Source: Chitinophagaceae bacterium (lineage in GTDB: Bacteria; Bacteroidota; Bacteroidia; Chitinophagales; Chitinophagaceae). From it: a stretch of DNA of 64,000 nt. Below are positions 54,311 to 63,377 of the stretch, piece after piece; positions within the stretch are counted from its first letter, which is position 1; every line of letters starts with the position of its first letter. Under the pieces are notes generated by a model, which was not told the DNA's origin, made no database searches, and saw nothing but the letters and a program-made list of their open reading frames with translations. The translations under genes were made by a program, and so were the position numbers. The DNA is taken from positions 1 through 64,000 of the forward strand of contig JACSRW010000032.1 of assembly GCA_014879565.1 (NCBI GenBank), read 5' to 3'.

Positions 54311-55846
54311 TTATTCCCATTCTATTGTGGCGGGCGGTTTACTGCTGATATCATAAACAACCCGGTTGATGCCACGTACATTGTTGATGATTTCATTTGA
54401 CACGGCGGCCAGAAAATCATAGGGCAGATGCGCCCAGTCAGCCGTCATACCATCCACACTGGTCACCGCCCTCAGCGCCACGGTGTACTCATAGGTTCTT
54501 TCATCACCCATTACGCCCACACTTTTTACCGGGAGTAAGATAGTACCTGCCTGCCAGACCGTTGCATATAAATTGTTATCTTTTAATGCCTGGATATACA
54601 GGTGGTCTGCCTGCTGCAATAACTGTACCTTTTCTTCGGTCACTTCGCCCAGGATACGGATGGCCAGTCCCGGCCCCGGGAAGGGGTGACGGTCAATCAT
54701 GTCAGCCGGTATGCCCAGTTCGCGGCCCACTTTCCGTACTTCATCTTTGAACAGGGAACGGAGCGGTTCCACCAGTTCCAGGTGCAGGTGTTCGGGTAAA
54801 CCACCCACATTGTGGTGAGATTTAATGGTCACGGAAGGCCCGTGTACGGATACACTTTCAATCACATCCGGGTAAATGGTGCCCTGGCCAAGCAGCCCGA
54901 TACCTTCAATTTTTTTGGCTTTTTCCTGGAATACATCAATAAACAGGCTGCCGATGATTTTCCTTTTTTCTTCCGGTTCGGTTTTCCCCGCCAGTTTGGT
55001 ATAAAAGCGTTCTTTCGCGTCAATACCTTTTACGTTCAGGCCCAGTGTGGCGTAGGTATCCAGTACAGACTGAAATTCATTTTTCCGCAGGACACCGTTA
55101 TCTACAAAAATCCCGAAGAGACGGTCGCCGATAGCCCGGTGAATAAGGGTGGCGGCAACGGTGGAGTCCACGCCCCCGCTGAGCGCCATGATCACTTTGC
55201 GGTCACCAATCTGCCGGCGGAGGGCATCAACGGTATCGGTAATAAAATGGGCGGGGGTCCAGTCGCGGCTGCAGCCGCAGGTATGCACCAGGAAGTTTTG
55301 AATAATTTTTTTTCCTTCTTTGGAATGATATACTTCCGGGTGGAACTGTACCCCGTACAGCGGGTTGGAATCCTGACCGGCTTTCCGGAAAGCGGCCACG
55401 GGGATACTTTCTGTATCGGCCAGCAGGTCAAATCCTTCGGGCAGCATTTTAATACTGTCGCTATGGCTCATCCAGACCTGGCTTTCCGGGGATACATCCC
55501 TGAACAGGGCGTCTTCCTTCTTCAGGCGAAGCAGGGCACGGCCATATTCTCTTTTATCACTTTTGGCTACCAGTCCCCCGAATTTTTTGGCGGTCAGCTG
55601 GGCACCGTAACAAATACCGAGAACCGGTACCTTTTCCGTAATGGCTGCCACATCGGTATCCGGCGCCAGGTTTTCATTGACGGAGAAAGGGGAGCCGGAC
55701 AGGATAATTCCTTTCAGGCCCGGTTCATAGGTAAAGGGTTTATGGAAGGGAATGATTTCACAATAAACATTGGCCTCCCGTACTGCGCGGGCGATCAGTT
55801 GGGTATACTGGGATCCGTAATCGAGGATGAGTATCTTTTCAGTCAT
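54311..55846 (-). CDS. guaA: GMP synthase (glutamine-hydrolysing)
   Basis: The 511-residue protein has an N-terminal class I glutamine amidotransferase domain (nucleophile in GICYGAQ, His-Glu in QFHPEVYH). An ATP-pyrophosphatase domain with [11 protein letters not shown] and a C-terminal dimerisation domain ending [10 protein letters not shown] follow. It converts XMP to GMP. Length and order match the family. The start is the ATG at 55846 ([13 protein letters not shown]). Confidence 0.97.
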   Translation of the reverse strand: MTEKILILDYGSQYTQLIARAVREANVYCEIIPFHKPFTYEPGLKGIILSGSPFSVNENLAPDTDVAAITEKVPVLGICYGAQLTAKKFGGLVAKSDKREYGRALLRLKKEDALFRDVSPESQVWMSHSDSIKMLPEGFDLLADTESIPVAAFRKAGQDSNPLYGVQFHPEVYHSKEGKKIIQNFLVHTCGCSRDWTPAHFITDTVDALRRQIGDRKVIMALSGGVDSTVAATLIHRAIGDRLFGIFVDNGVLRKNEFQSVLDTYATLGLNVKGIDAKERFYTKLAGKTEPEEKRKIIGSLFIDVFQEKAKKIEGIGLLGQGTIYPDVIESVSVHGPSVTIKSHHNVGGLPEHLHLELVEPLRSLFKDEVRKVGRELGIPADMIDRHPFPGPGLAIRILGEVTEEKVQLLQQADHLYIQALKDNNLYATVWQAGTILLPVKSVGVMGDERTYEYTVALRAVTSVDGMTADWAHLPYDFLAAVSNEIINNVRGINRVVYDISSKPPATIEWE

Positions 55847-55994
55847 AGTGCTGCGAAGGTAAAGAAAACCCGACAGGAGGGGGGAGCCGGATCCGGCAAA
55901 ATACCGTTGCTGTAACCTGGTTGCCGCCGGCCGCGTCCAAACGTGGAAAACCTGTTAAAGGGTGTTATCTTCGGGAACCTTAAACACTGTTTAT

Positions 55995-56717
55995 ATGAAA
56001 CGATTATCCTTTTCTCTTTTACTTCTGCTGCTGGTATTGAGTTCCTGTTCCGGTTTCTGGGGCCGCAAGGTCAGAGGCAACGGGCGGGTGGTAACGGAAA
56101 ACCGTAATGCGGGTACCTTTAACGGGATAGATGTCAGCGGCGCCATTGATGTTTATATCCGGGAAGATGCGGTTCGTTCTGTTCGCGTGGAAGCAGATGA
56201 GAATCTGCAGCAGTACGTGGTGGTGGAGAATGACGGTTCCATGCTGGACATACATCCTCGTGACGGTGTCAATCTGCGCCCCAGCCGGTCTATCCGGGTT
56301 TATGTCAGCGGGCCGGGTCTGAGCCGTTTCAGCGCCTCCGGGGCCTGTGATTTTTTCAGTGAGAATAAAATAAACTCGGCCGGGGAAGTACAGATTGATC
56401 TCAGTGGTGCCAGTGATGCTAAACTGGAGTTGAGAGCGCCTTCCGTGAATGTAAAGGTTTCCGGAGCGGGTACGGTTACGTTGAAAGGGGAAACCCGTGA
56501 TTTCCGGGTTGATGGTTCCGGCAGTACCGATGTAAAATGTTTTGACCTGCTGGCTGAGAATACCAGTGTCGATCTTTCCGGGGCCGGGGATGCAGAAGTG
56601 TTTGCCAGTGTAAAACTGGATGTGGATGTGTCGGGCGCCGCGGATGTACGTTACCGGGGAAATGCCACGGTGAACCAGCGTATTACCGGAGCGGGCAGTG
56701 TCAAAAAGAAAGAATAA
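55995..56717 (+). CDS. Head-GIN domain lipoprotein (DUF2807)
   Basis: From the ATG at 55995 the protein is 240 residues. It has a lipoprotein signal (VLSSCSGFWG) and then a head-GIN/DUF2807 beta-repeat domain: FNGIDVSGAIDVYI, LSRFSASGACDFF, VQIDLSGASDAKL, VSGAGTVTLKG, VDLSGAGDAEVF, VDVSGAADVRY and ITGAGSVKKKE. The repeated SGAxD turns suggest a beta-helix. Function is unknown; it is probably on the outer membrane or periplasmic face. An 11-residue in-frame upstream extension is unlikely. Confidence 0.9.
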   Translation: MKRLSFSLLLLLLVLSSCSGFWGRKVRGNGRVVTENRNAGTFNGIDVSGAIDVYIREDAVRSVRVEADENLQQYVVVENDGSMLDIHPRDGVNLRPSRSIRVYVSGPGLSRFSASGACDFFSENKINSAGEVQIDLSGASDAKLELRAPSVNVKVSGAGTVTLKGETRDFRVDGSGSTDVKCFDLLAENTSVDLSGAGDAEVFASVKLDVDVSGAADVRYRGNATVNQRITGAGSVKKKE

Positions 56718-56732
56718 AAAAATACAGCAAGA

Positions 56733-56765
56733 AAAAAGCCCCGCTTAAGACGGGGCCTTTTTCTT
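56733..56765. terminator. Bidirectional terminator between head-GIN and RRM genes
   Basis: GCCCCG pairs with CGGGGC around CTTAAGA, flanked by an A-run on one side and a T-run on the other. It can serve the + gene ending at 56717 and the - gene ending at 56784. Confidence 0.88.
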
Positions 56766-56783
56766 ATAGAAGAAAAGGGATCA

Positions 56784-57170
56784 TTAATAGTCATTGCCGA
56801 ATCCGCCGCGGTCACGGTTGAAACCGCCGCCACCTTTACGGAATCCGCCGCCGCCGCCACCTTTGTAGCCGCCGCCGTTTCCTCCGCCAAAGCTTCTTTT
56901 CTTAAATCCACCGCCACCGCTGCCTTCCGGTTTGGGGCGGCTTTCATTAACCACAATATTGCGGCCGTCAACTTCCGTACCATTCAGGGCTGCAATAGCG
57001 GCCTGTGCCTGGTCGTCGTTGGGCATTTCCACAAATCCAAAACCCTTGCTGCGGTTGGTGAATTTGTCGGTTACAATTTTTGCGGAACTAACTTCGCCAT
57101 GTGTGGCAAAGAGATTTTGTAAATCCTGATCTTTCAGGTTCCAGCTGAGATTTCCTACGTAAATGTTCAT
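56784..57170 (-). CDS. Glycine-rich RNA-binding protein with one RRM
   Basis: From the ATG at 57170 the protein is 128 residues. An RRM (1-80) has RNP2 IYVGNL and RNP1 KGFGFVEM. A Gly/Arg/Phe-rich tail follows (SGGGGFKKRSFGGG and similar). These short RRM proteins are widespread in Bacteroidota and may act as RNA chaperones or post-transcriptional regulators, analogous to cold-shock proteins elsewhere. The 15 in-frame residues upstream of MNIYVGN do not belong to the domain. Confidence 0.92.
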   Translation of the reverse strand: MNIYVGNLSWNLKDQDLQNLFATHGEVSSAKIVTDKFTNRSKGFGFVEMPNDDQAQAAIAALNGTEVDGRNIVVNESRPKPEGSGGGGFKKRSFGGGNGGGYKGGGGGGFRKGGGGFNRDRGGFGNDY

Positions 57171-57370
57171 TTTGAGAATTTTTAAAATAACAGTGTCAAC
57201 AGTAACAGTACCCAATGAACATTCTAAGGTTTTTCGAATCGTTCAGGACTAGTAAACTGAAAGAGCACCAAAAGCAATAACAAATTAGCGTAATTTTTTC
57301 TGAGTAAACAATAATTTTTACGGCGCCGGACCTTAATTTGTCGTATATTATTGAATAGCAGTTACTTGCA

Positions 57371-57401
57371 AATAAAAAGTCCCGCTTTTAAAGCGGGACT
57401 T
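57371..57401 (-). terminator. Terminator of the rpsF-rpsR-rplI operon
   Basis: On the minus strand AAGTCCCGCTT pairs with AAGCGGGACTT around a 3-nt loop, followed by TTTTATT. It lies about 20 bp after the rplI stop. The rest of the gap 57171-57370 holds no gene that I can see. Confidence 0.88.
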
Positions 57402-57422
57402 CCGGATTATTTTTCGGCTGTT

Positions 57423-57869
57423 TTATTCAGCCACCACTTCAAATTCAACTTCGGTTGTTTTACCGTTTCCGAAATCAATGGTAGCCTTGTAAGAGCCCAG
57501 TTCCTTTACTTCATCAGGAATGGCAATCTTACGGCGGTCAATTTCATACCCGCGCTGTTCACGGATGGCCCGGCTCAGCTGCAGGGAGGTGATGCTGCCG
57601 AAGATTTTACCGCTGGTACCCGTTTTGGCACCCAGTTTAAGCGGAGCCTCGTTCAGTTTGGCGATAACACTGTTGATTTCAGCCAGCATTTTCTCTTCTT
57701 TCTTGCGTACCTGTTTCAGCCGCTCTTCCAGCTGTTTGCGGTTGCTCTGACTGGCTTCAACGGCCAGCTGACGGGGCAGGAGGTAGTTACGGGCATAGCC
57801 GTTTTTCACCTTTACCAGTTCATTGGCACCACCCAGGTTATCTACATCTTGAATTAATATTACTTCCAT
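57423..57869 (-). CDS. rplI: 50S ribosomal protein L9
   Basis: From the ATG at 57869 the protein is 148 residues and begins MEVILIQDVDNLGGANELV. It has the N-terminal L9 signature with VKNGYARNYLLPR, a connecting helix (about 42-75) and the C-terminal domain with GKIFGSIT. It binds 23S rRNA at the base of L1. The seven residues upstream (MVNKKEK) are probably not translated. It is the last gene of the operon. Confidence 0.97.
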   Translation of the reverse strand: MEVILIQDVDNLGGANELVKVKNGYARNYLLPRQLAVEASQSNRKQLEERLKQVRKKEEKMLAEINSVIAKLNEAPLKLGAKTGTSGKIFGSITSLQLSRAIREQRGYEIDRRKIAIPDEVKELGSYKATIDFGNGKTTEVEFEVVAE

Positions 57870-57940
57870 TTTTTCTTTTTTGTTCACCAACCCAGTTTCG
57901 TTTTGGGAAACTGTCTCCCGCTTCCGGGATTAGGGTGAGG

Positions 57941-58204
57941 TTATTTTAAAAGATCTGTTACGTAAGGCAGTAAAGCCATCTGGCGGGCTTTTTTCACCGC
58001 ATCTGAAACTTTGCGCTGAAATTTCAGGCTGTTACCGGTAAGACGGCGGGGCAGCAGTTTGCCCTGCTCGTTCAGGAACTTTTTCAGGAACTCCACATCT
58101 TTATAATCGATGTAACGGATGCCATATTTTTTAAAGCGGCAGAACTTCTTAACGCGTTTGTCACTTTTAATGGCGGTCAGGTATTTGATTTCATTTTTTG
58201 CCAT
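57941..58204 (-). CDS. rpsR: 30S ribosomal protein S18
   Basis: The 87-residue protein has [37 protein letters not shown] and a C-terminal [11 protein letters not shown], the standard S18 signature. It forms a heterodimer with S6 in the 30S platform. It starts 3 bp after rpsF. A single Cys remains of the possible zinc-binding set. Confidence 0.97.
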   Translation of the reverse strand: MAKNEIKYLTAIKSDKRVKKFCRFKKYGIRYIDYKDVEFLKKFLNEQGKLLPRRLTGNSLKFQRKVSDAVKKARQMALLPYVTDLLK

Positions 58205-58207
58205 GTC

Positions 58208-58564
58208 TTAAGCCTCCACTTCTTTTTCGGTTCCTGTTTTTACACCACTTCTCTTTTTTGCATTGTACTCGACGGCGTATTTATCGAGTTTGGTGCACAG
58301 GTGACGCAGTACGTTCTCGTCACGCAGCATTTGAATTTTCAGCTTCTCGTTGAAGTCGGATTGCGCCGTGTACTCCAGCACCCAGTAAAGACCAGTTGTT
58401 TTTTTCTGGATCGGATACGCAAGTGATTTCAGTCCCCAGGCATTTTCAGCTACGATGGAACCACCGGCATCGGTGACCAGCTTCGCATACTTTTTCTGCT
58501 CAGCTTTGAACTCATCATCGCTCAGCACAGGGGTAAAAATCACCATCAATTCGTAATTGTTCAT
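58208..58564 (-). CDS. rpsF: 30S ribosomal protein S6
   Basis: The 118-residue protein begins NNYELMVIFTP and carries AENAWGLKSLAYPIQKKTTGLYWVLEY and an RDENVLRHL segment, as expected for S6. It is the first gene of rpsF-rpsR-rplI. The C-terminal tail is charged. Confidence 0.97.
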   Translation of the reverse strand: MNNYELMVIFTPVLSDDEFKAEQKKYAKLVTDAGGSIVAENAWGLKSLAYPIQKKTTGLYWVLEYTAQSDFNEKLKIQMLRDENVLRHLCTKLDKYAVEYNAKKRSGVKTGTEKEVEA

Positions 58565-58578
58565 TTTACCTTGTTTTG

Positions 58579-58618
58579 TCCTCCGATGCTTCAGCGAAGG
58601 AGGATTTTTCTCCTTTCG
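58579..58618 (-). promoter_or_regulatory. Possible structured mRNA leader upstream of rpsF
   Basis: On the minus strand TCCTC pairs with GAGGA around an inner CTTC-GCT-GAAG hairpin, leaving a 5-nt bulge (CATCG) on the 3' side (58579-58604). A competing hairpin pairs AGGAG with CTCCT plus CGA with TCG (58595-58618), so the two exclude each other. rpsF leaders are known to bind S6:S18 in many bacteria; I cannot confirm the motif here. Confidence 0.35.
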
Positions 58619-58811
58619 GCCACCGCTTCTTCAGACGGTTAAAAAATTCGGTTTGTCCCATTGGCCATTTCTCCCTTGCAGGAGAAAAGAATCTGCGAAA
58701 TCAGATTTGGGGCGGCAAAGATAGGAGTTTCCGGCCAGATTCAGACCAGGGAGGAGTGCCTTTTTTGTTCATGGCAGCAAAGGTATAAGTGATTGAATTT
58801 CAAACATCAAA

Positions 58812-59870
58812 TCAAAAACTCTTTGCGGCGGAACGAATTTCTTTCAATAAGTAGATATAAGTAGGGAAGTGGTCGCTGTATCCGCCCCGGTAGGTAAGGC
58901 CATCCCAGGTGCGCATGGGGTATCCTTTGTACCGGCCCTGGTTTTCCACCAGGTATTCTTTATTGAAAATATGCTGCTGGTAAAAAAAGAATCCGTTCTG
59001 GTTCCGGTTCAGCCAGGGCTGGGAGATAATGATCTGGTCAAACAGACCCCAGGCGTCCTGGTAGGCCAGTGTGCCGATTCCTTTTTTATAGAGGTCGGTC
59101 CAGGGATTGAACAATCCGTTCCTGGGCACATCTTTTTCCTTCCCCCTGGCATTCAGGATAACGGCCACACTTTCATTGATGGGGTCATCATTCAGATCGC
59201 CCATGATGATCACTTTGGCCCCCGGTTCCTTTTTTGCAATGGAATCCATGTGCTTTTTACAAACCGTGGCGGCTGCATTTCTTGCCGGTGCGCTGCGGGC
59301 TTCACCTCCGCTGCGGCTGGGCCAGTGATTGACGTAAATATGAATTGTTTCGCCATCCAGTTTACCCTTTACCCATAAGATATCCCGGGTGAAGTAAGCG
59401 TCTTTTGATCCGCCGGGTAACTGAACGAATAATTTATCGCTGGCTTCTACGGTAAAATACTTAGGATTATAAAGCAAACCCACATCCACGCCCCGGATAT
59501 CGCGGGAATCATAATGCACGATCTGGTAATTTCTTTTGGCAATCAGCGGCTGTCTGATAAGATCTTTCAGCACCGTATCATTTTCCACCTCGGCCACTCC
59601 CAGCAGGGCAGGCCCGTCGGGATTCAGTCCGGTGCCGATTTCTGAAATAACTTTTGCCAGTTTATTCAGCTTGTTAAGATAAATCTCTGTGCCGTAGTTA
59701 CGGTCGCCGGCAGGCAAAAACTCTTCGTCATTGGTGAGTGTATTGTTTACCGTATCATAGAGGTTTTCCAGGTTATAGAAAGCTATTACAGCACTTTTAT
59801 ACTCCTTTTTCTGCGCGGAGACAAGGTAAAAACTTATCAACAGGGAAAATACGATCAGCGCTTTTTTCAT
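58812..59870 (-). CDS. Secreted endonuclease/exonuclease/phosphatase family protein
   Basis: The 352-residue protein has a signal peptide ending near YLVSAQ. An EEP domain follows: VIAFYNLENLYDT, GVAEVEND (catalytic Glu), YVNHWPSRSGGE (His), IIMGDLNDDP and the C-terminal YSDHFPTYIYL. The motif set is complete, so it should be active on phosphodiesters, most likely as a DNase or phosphatase in the periplasm or outside. It is divergent from the TonB receptor gene by 160 bp. Confidence 0.9.
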   Translation of the reverse strand: MKKALIVFSLLISFYLVSAQKKEYKSAVIAFYNLENLYDTVNNTLTNDEEFLPAGDRNYGTEIYLNKLNKLAKVISEIGTGLNPDGPALLGVAEVENDTVLKDLIRQPLIAKRNYQIVHYDSRDIRGVDVGLLYNPKYFTVEASDKLFVQLPGGSKDAYFTRDILWVKGKLDGETIHIYVNHWPSRSGGEARSAPARNAAATVCKKHMDSIAKKEPGAKVIIMGDLNDDPINESVAVILNARGKEKDVPRNGLFNPWTDLYKKGIGTLAYQDAWGLFDQIIISQPWLNRNQNGFFFYQQHIFNKEYLVENQGRYKGYPMRTWDGLTYRGGYSDHFPTYIYLLKEIRSAAKSF

Positions 59871-59975
59871 ATCTGCGGTATGGGATGAATGGCTGCAAAC
59901 TTACTGAATGATCAGACGCGGCCGGTTAAAAAAAAGTTGCAGTAAATATTAAGTATATATTATGTGCGATAATTT

Positions 59976-60008
59976 TTTACCGGTCAAACCCTAACGTTAG
60001 TACTTTTG
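59976..60008 (+). promoter_or_regulatory. Putative promoter of the TonB-dependent receptor operon
   Basis: TACTTTTG (60001-60008) matches TAnnTTTG exactly. A TTTA (59976-59979) 21 bp upstream is a weak -33 element. Transcription would start near 60014, 17 nt before the ATG. Confidence 0.45.
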
Positions 60009-60030
60009 CAGACTGATTAAACAATCTGTC

Positions 60031-62622
60031 ATGCTAAAGACCCGACTGCTCCTGCTGTTTGTGAGCTGCTCATTGCTCGCCACAGCACAGGTGGACACCA
60101 CCGCGCGAAAAGACACTTCTATTATTGATGAGATTAAAGACGGTGTACTGGATAATATCCCGACAGTTTCCCTCGACGACAATGACATGGGAGACGGCGG
60201 TAACCAGAATATCTCTTCACTCCTTACTGCCGGCCGTGATCCCTTTTATTCCGCTGCTTCGTTTAACTTCAGTGCGGTCCGTTTCCGTATCCGGGGTTAT
60301 GATAACGACCTTTTCAGCACATTTATGAATGGTATCCCGATGGATAACCTGGACAATGGCTTCACGCCATTCGGTCTCTGGGGTGGGCTGAATGATGTGA
60401 TGCGTAACCGGGATATCTCCTGGGGTTTGCGTTACAACACTTTTACTTTCGGGGATATCGGCAGTAACACAAATATTGACTCCCGGGCCAGTAAACAAAG
60501 AGCCCAGACCAGCATCAGTTATGCCGCCTCCAACCGGAACTACAATAACCGGATCATGCTGACCCACTCCACCGGCATCAGTAAAAAAGGATGGGCATTC
60601 TCCCTGAGCGGCAGCCGCCGCTGGGCGGATGAAGGATATGTGCCGGGTACCTATTATAACGGATGGGGCTATTTCGCCGCCGTGGATAAACGCATCGGTC
60701 AGAACCACCTGCTCTCGCTCACCGCATTTGGCGCCCCGACTGAAAACGGCCGCCAGGGAGCCGCTATCCAGGAAATGATGGACCTGGCCGGCACCAATTA
60801 TTATAATCCCAACTGGGGCTACCAGAACGGGAAAAAAAGAAATGCCAGTATCGGCCGGACCCATCAGCCGGTTATCATCCTGACCCATGATTTCAGGCTG
60901 AATAACAAAACCACCCTGGTAACAGCGGCCGGTTTTTCCTTTGGGGACCGCAGCGTTACCGCACTTGACTGGTACAATGCCGCCGATCCCCGCCCTGATT
61001 ATTACCGCTACCTCCCCAGTTATACCTCCACCTGGGCCAGCACGACTGACCCGGCACAGGGACAGCAGTTGTACGACCTGATGAAGAATGATATTAATTA
61101 CAGGCAGATTAACTGGCAGAAACTCTATGATGTGAACCGGGCCAGTTATGCCACTATCAATAATGTAAACGGGGTGCCCGGAAATAATGTCAGCGGGATG
61201 CGTTCCAGGTATATCATTGAAGAGCGGATTATCAATACCACCCGTTACAACCTTAACTCTGTATTGAATACCCGTTTCAGCGATAATATTGACTTTACCG
61301 CCGGCGCTTCCTTCCAGCAGCAAAACAATCATTATTTCAAAAAAGTGGATGATCTGCTGGGCGGAGACTTTTATGTAAATGTAAACCAGTTTGCGGAAAG
61401 AGATTTTCCCGTGGATAACAGCGCCAACCAGTTTGACCTGGATAACCCCAACCGCATTCTGCGGGAAGGCGACCGTTTCGGGTATGATTATAATATCAAT
61501 ATTTCCCGTGTGGCCGGATGGGCACAGGGCGTATTCCGTTTTACCAAAGTGGATTTCTTCCTGGCCGGTAACCTTTCCTATACCAGTTTTTACCGGGAAG
61601 GAAATACCCGCAATGGCCTTTTCCCGGATAACTCAAAGGGCAAGGGTACGGTGAACAAGTTTACCGATTACGCCGTGAAAGGGGGTGTTACCTATAAGAT
61701 TGACGGCCGTAATTATATATATGCCAACGGGGCTTATATGACCCGTTCGCCCTATTTTGAGAATGTATATATCTCCCCCCGTACCCGCAACAGCCAGCAG
61801 GATAATGTGACCAGCGAAACCATCCAGACCGCCGAAGCCGGTTATATTATGAATGCTCCCAAGTTCAAAATCCGGCTGGGTGGATATTATACCCGGTTCC
61901 GGGACGGAATGGATGTAATGTCTTTCTATCATGATACCTATCAGAACTTTGTCAATTACGCTATCAACGGTATTGACAAACTTCATTTCGGCGGGGAACT
62001 GGGTGTGGAAGCCAAACTCAGCCAGACATTCACCGTCAATGCGGCTGCTGCGCTCGGCCGTTATTATTATGACAGCAAACAAAGTGCTGTTGTTACCGTA
62101 GACAACAGTGCCTCCGTTCTGGGCAGGCAGCTGATCTATGCCGAAAACTTCAGGGTTCCTTCCACTCCGATGGAGGCTTACAGCCTGGGAATCAATTACC
62201 GTTCCCCCAAATTCTGGTTTGTGAGTCTTACCGGTAATTACTTCGACCAGTCTTACCTCAGTATGAATCCGCTGCGCCGTACCTGGGATGCACTCCAGTT
62301 TGTGACGCCGAAAAGCGCTGAGTGGAATGCCATCTTTGACCAGACAAAATTTGACGCGCAGTATACCGTTGACTTCTTCGGAGGGTATTCCTGGAAACTT
62401 CCCAAAGATTTTGAAGTGAATAAAAAATCAACCTTCCTCGTGTTCAATGTGGGTATTAACAACCTGCTCAATAATAAAGACATTGTAACGGGAGGATTTG
62501 AGCAGCTTCGCTATGATGCGCAGACGGCTGCCGCTGATCCGGTGGCCGTGGGCAAGTTTCCGCCGAAACTGTTTTATGCCTATGGGATAAACTTTTTTGC
62601 CAGTGCCACACTGCGCTTCTGA
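60031..62622 (+). CDS. TonB-dependent receptor
   Basis: The 863-residue protein has a signal peptide ending near LATAQ. A plug domain follows (about 40-170: FRIRGYDNDLFSTFMNGIPMDN, FGLWGGLNDVMRN), then a large beta-barrel ending in YGINFFASATLRF, with the terminal aromatic residue needed for barrel assembly. It lacks the N-terminal carboxypeptidase-like domain of many SusC proteins and no SusD follows. It should import an unknown ligand using TonB. It is followed after 33 bp by two DUF5689-like lipoprotein genes. Confidence 0.9.
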   Translation: MLKTRLLLLFVSCSLLATAQVDTTARKDTSIIDEIKDGVLDNIPTVSLDDNDMGDGGNQNISSLLTAGRDPFYSAASFNFSAVRFRIRGYDNDLFSTFMNGIPMDNLDNGFTPFGLWGGLNDVMRNRDISWGLRYNTFTFGDIGSNTNIDSRASKQRAQTSISYAASNRNYNNRIMLTHSTGISKKGWAFSLSGSRRWADEGYVPGTYYNGWGYFAAVDKRIGQNHLLSLTAFGAPTENGRQGAAIQEMMDLAGTNYYNPNWGYQNGKKRNASIGRTHQPVIILTHDFRLNNKTTLVTAAGFSFGDRSVTALDWYNAADPRPDYYRYLPSYTSTWASTTDPAQGQQLYDLMKNDINYRQINWQKLYDVNRASYATINNVNGVPGNNVSGMRSRYIIEERIINTTRYNLNSVLNTRFSDNIDFTAGASFQQQNNHYFKKVDDLLGGDFYVNVNQFAERDFPVDNSANQFDLDNPNRILREGDRFGYDYNINISRVAGWAQGVFRFTKVDFFLAGNLSYTSFYREGNTRNGLFPDNSKGKGTVNKFTDYAVKGGVTYKIDGRNYIYANGAYMTRSPYFENVYISPRTRNSQQDNVTSETIQTAEAGYIMNAPKFKIRLGGYYTRFRDGMDVMSFYHDTYQNFVNYAINGIDKLHFGGELGVEAKLSQTFTVNAAAALGRYYYDSKQSAVVTVDNSASVLGRQLIYAENFRVPSTPMEAYSLGINYRSPKFWFVSLTGNYFDQSYLSMNPLRRTWDALQFVTPKSAEWNAIFDQTKFDAQYTVDFFGGYSWKLPKDFEVNKKSTFLVFNVGINNLLNNKDIVTGGFEQLRYDAQTAAADPVAVGKFPPKLFYAYGINFFASATLRF

Positions 62623-62655
62623 CACCTGCTGATAAACGCGTAAAAAAACGAACGT

Positions 62656-63366
62656 ATGAAACTGATCCGATTAACATATCTCTTCGCAGCCCTGGCTTTC
62701 AGTACGCTGCTTCTTTCCTGTGACAAGGAACCGGTTGGCCCCGAAGGACCCGATCCGCTCGGCCCCGGCGATTATATGAGTTTTACTGAATTCCGTGCCC
62801 TGTATCCGGGAAGCGGTGATTATACCATTCCTACCGGTACCAAACGTATCCGGGGGGTGGTAATCTCCAACAATATGAATGAAGCATCCGGGGTATACCG
62901 GCTGCAGGATGAGAGCGGGGCCGGTATCTATCTGTACACCCTGCTGGGCTCACCGGTATACCAGCTGGGAGACGTGCTGGATATTATTCCTTCCGGCGGC
63001 GGAAAATTTACCCTGTACAATGGCGACCTGGAACTGATGAGTGTGCCCATTGCCAACATTTCCAAAGTCAGCGGCGCCATAGCTATAACTCCACGGGTGG
63101 CCACCATTGCGGATATAATTGCCAACCGCAATAACTGGTCATCCACTTTGGTGAAAATCAATAATGTTACCTCCATTACCCAGGCTTCATCCAATTCCAC
63201 GGGAGTAACTTATACCATTACGGATGCCACCGGCAGCCTTTCCATGTTTGTGCGGAATGCGTCCGGTATCACCGTCAATACAGCCGGGACTTCCGTTACC
63301 GGGTATATTTCCATTTACCTGACCAGTACGCAAATCGGTATCCGCAGCGCGGCCGATATCCAGTAA
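62656..63366 (+). CDS. DUF5689-like lipoprotein
   Basis: The 236-residue protein has a lipoprotein signal (TLLLSCDKE). A domain with IRGVVISNNMNEASGVYRLQDESGAGIYLY, YQLGDVLDI and VKINNVTSIT matches the DUF5689 pattern, which has OB-fold-like beta strands. It is probably surface-exposed and serves the preceding TonB receptor, either as a ligand-binding lid or a capture protein. The next gene, 11 bp downstream, encodes a second member. Confidence 0.82.
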   Translation: MKLIRLTYLFAALAFSTLLLSCDKEPVGPEGPDPLGPGDYMSFTEFRALYPGSGDYTIPTGTKRIRGVVISNNMNEASGVYRLQDESGAGIYLYTLLGSPVYQLGDVLDIIPSGGGKFTLYNGDLELMSVPIANISKVSGAIAITPRVATIADIIANRNNWSSTLVKINNVTSITQASSNSTGVTYTITDATGSLSMFVRNASGITVNTAGTSVTGYISIYLTSTQIGIRSAADIQ

Positions 63367-63377
63367 TCCATTCAAGA

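Noticed and set aside
60217-61332. A 371-codon open frame antisense to the TonB receptor
   Set aside because: It lies wholly within a well-supported gene, and its composition is explained by the receptor's codon bias.
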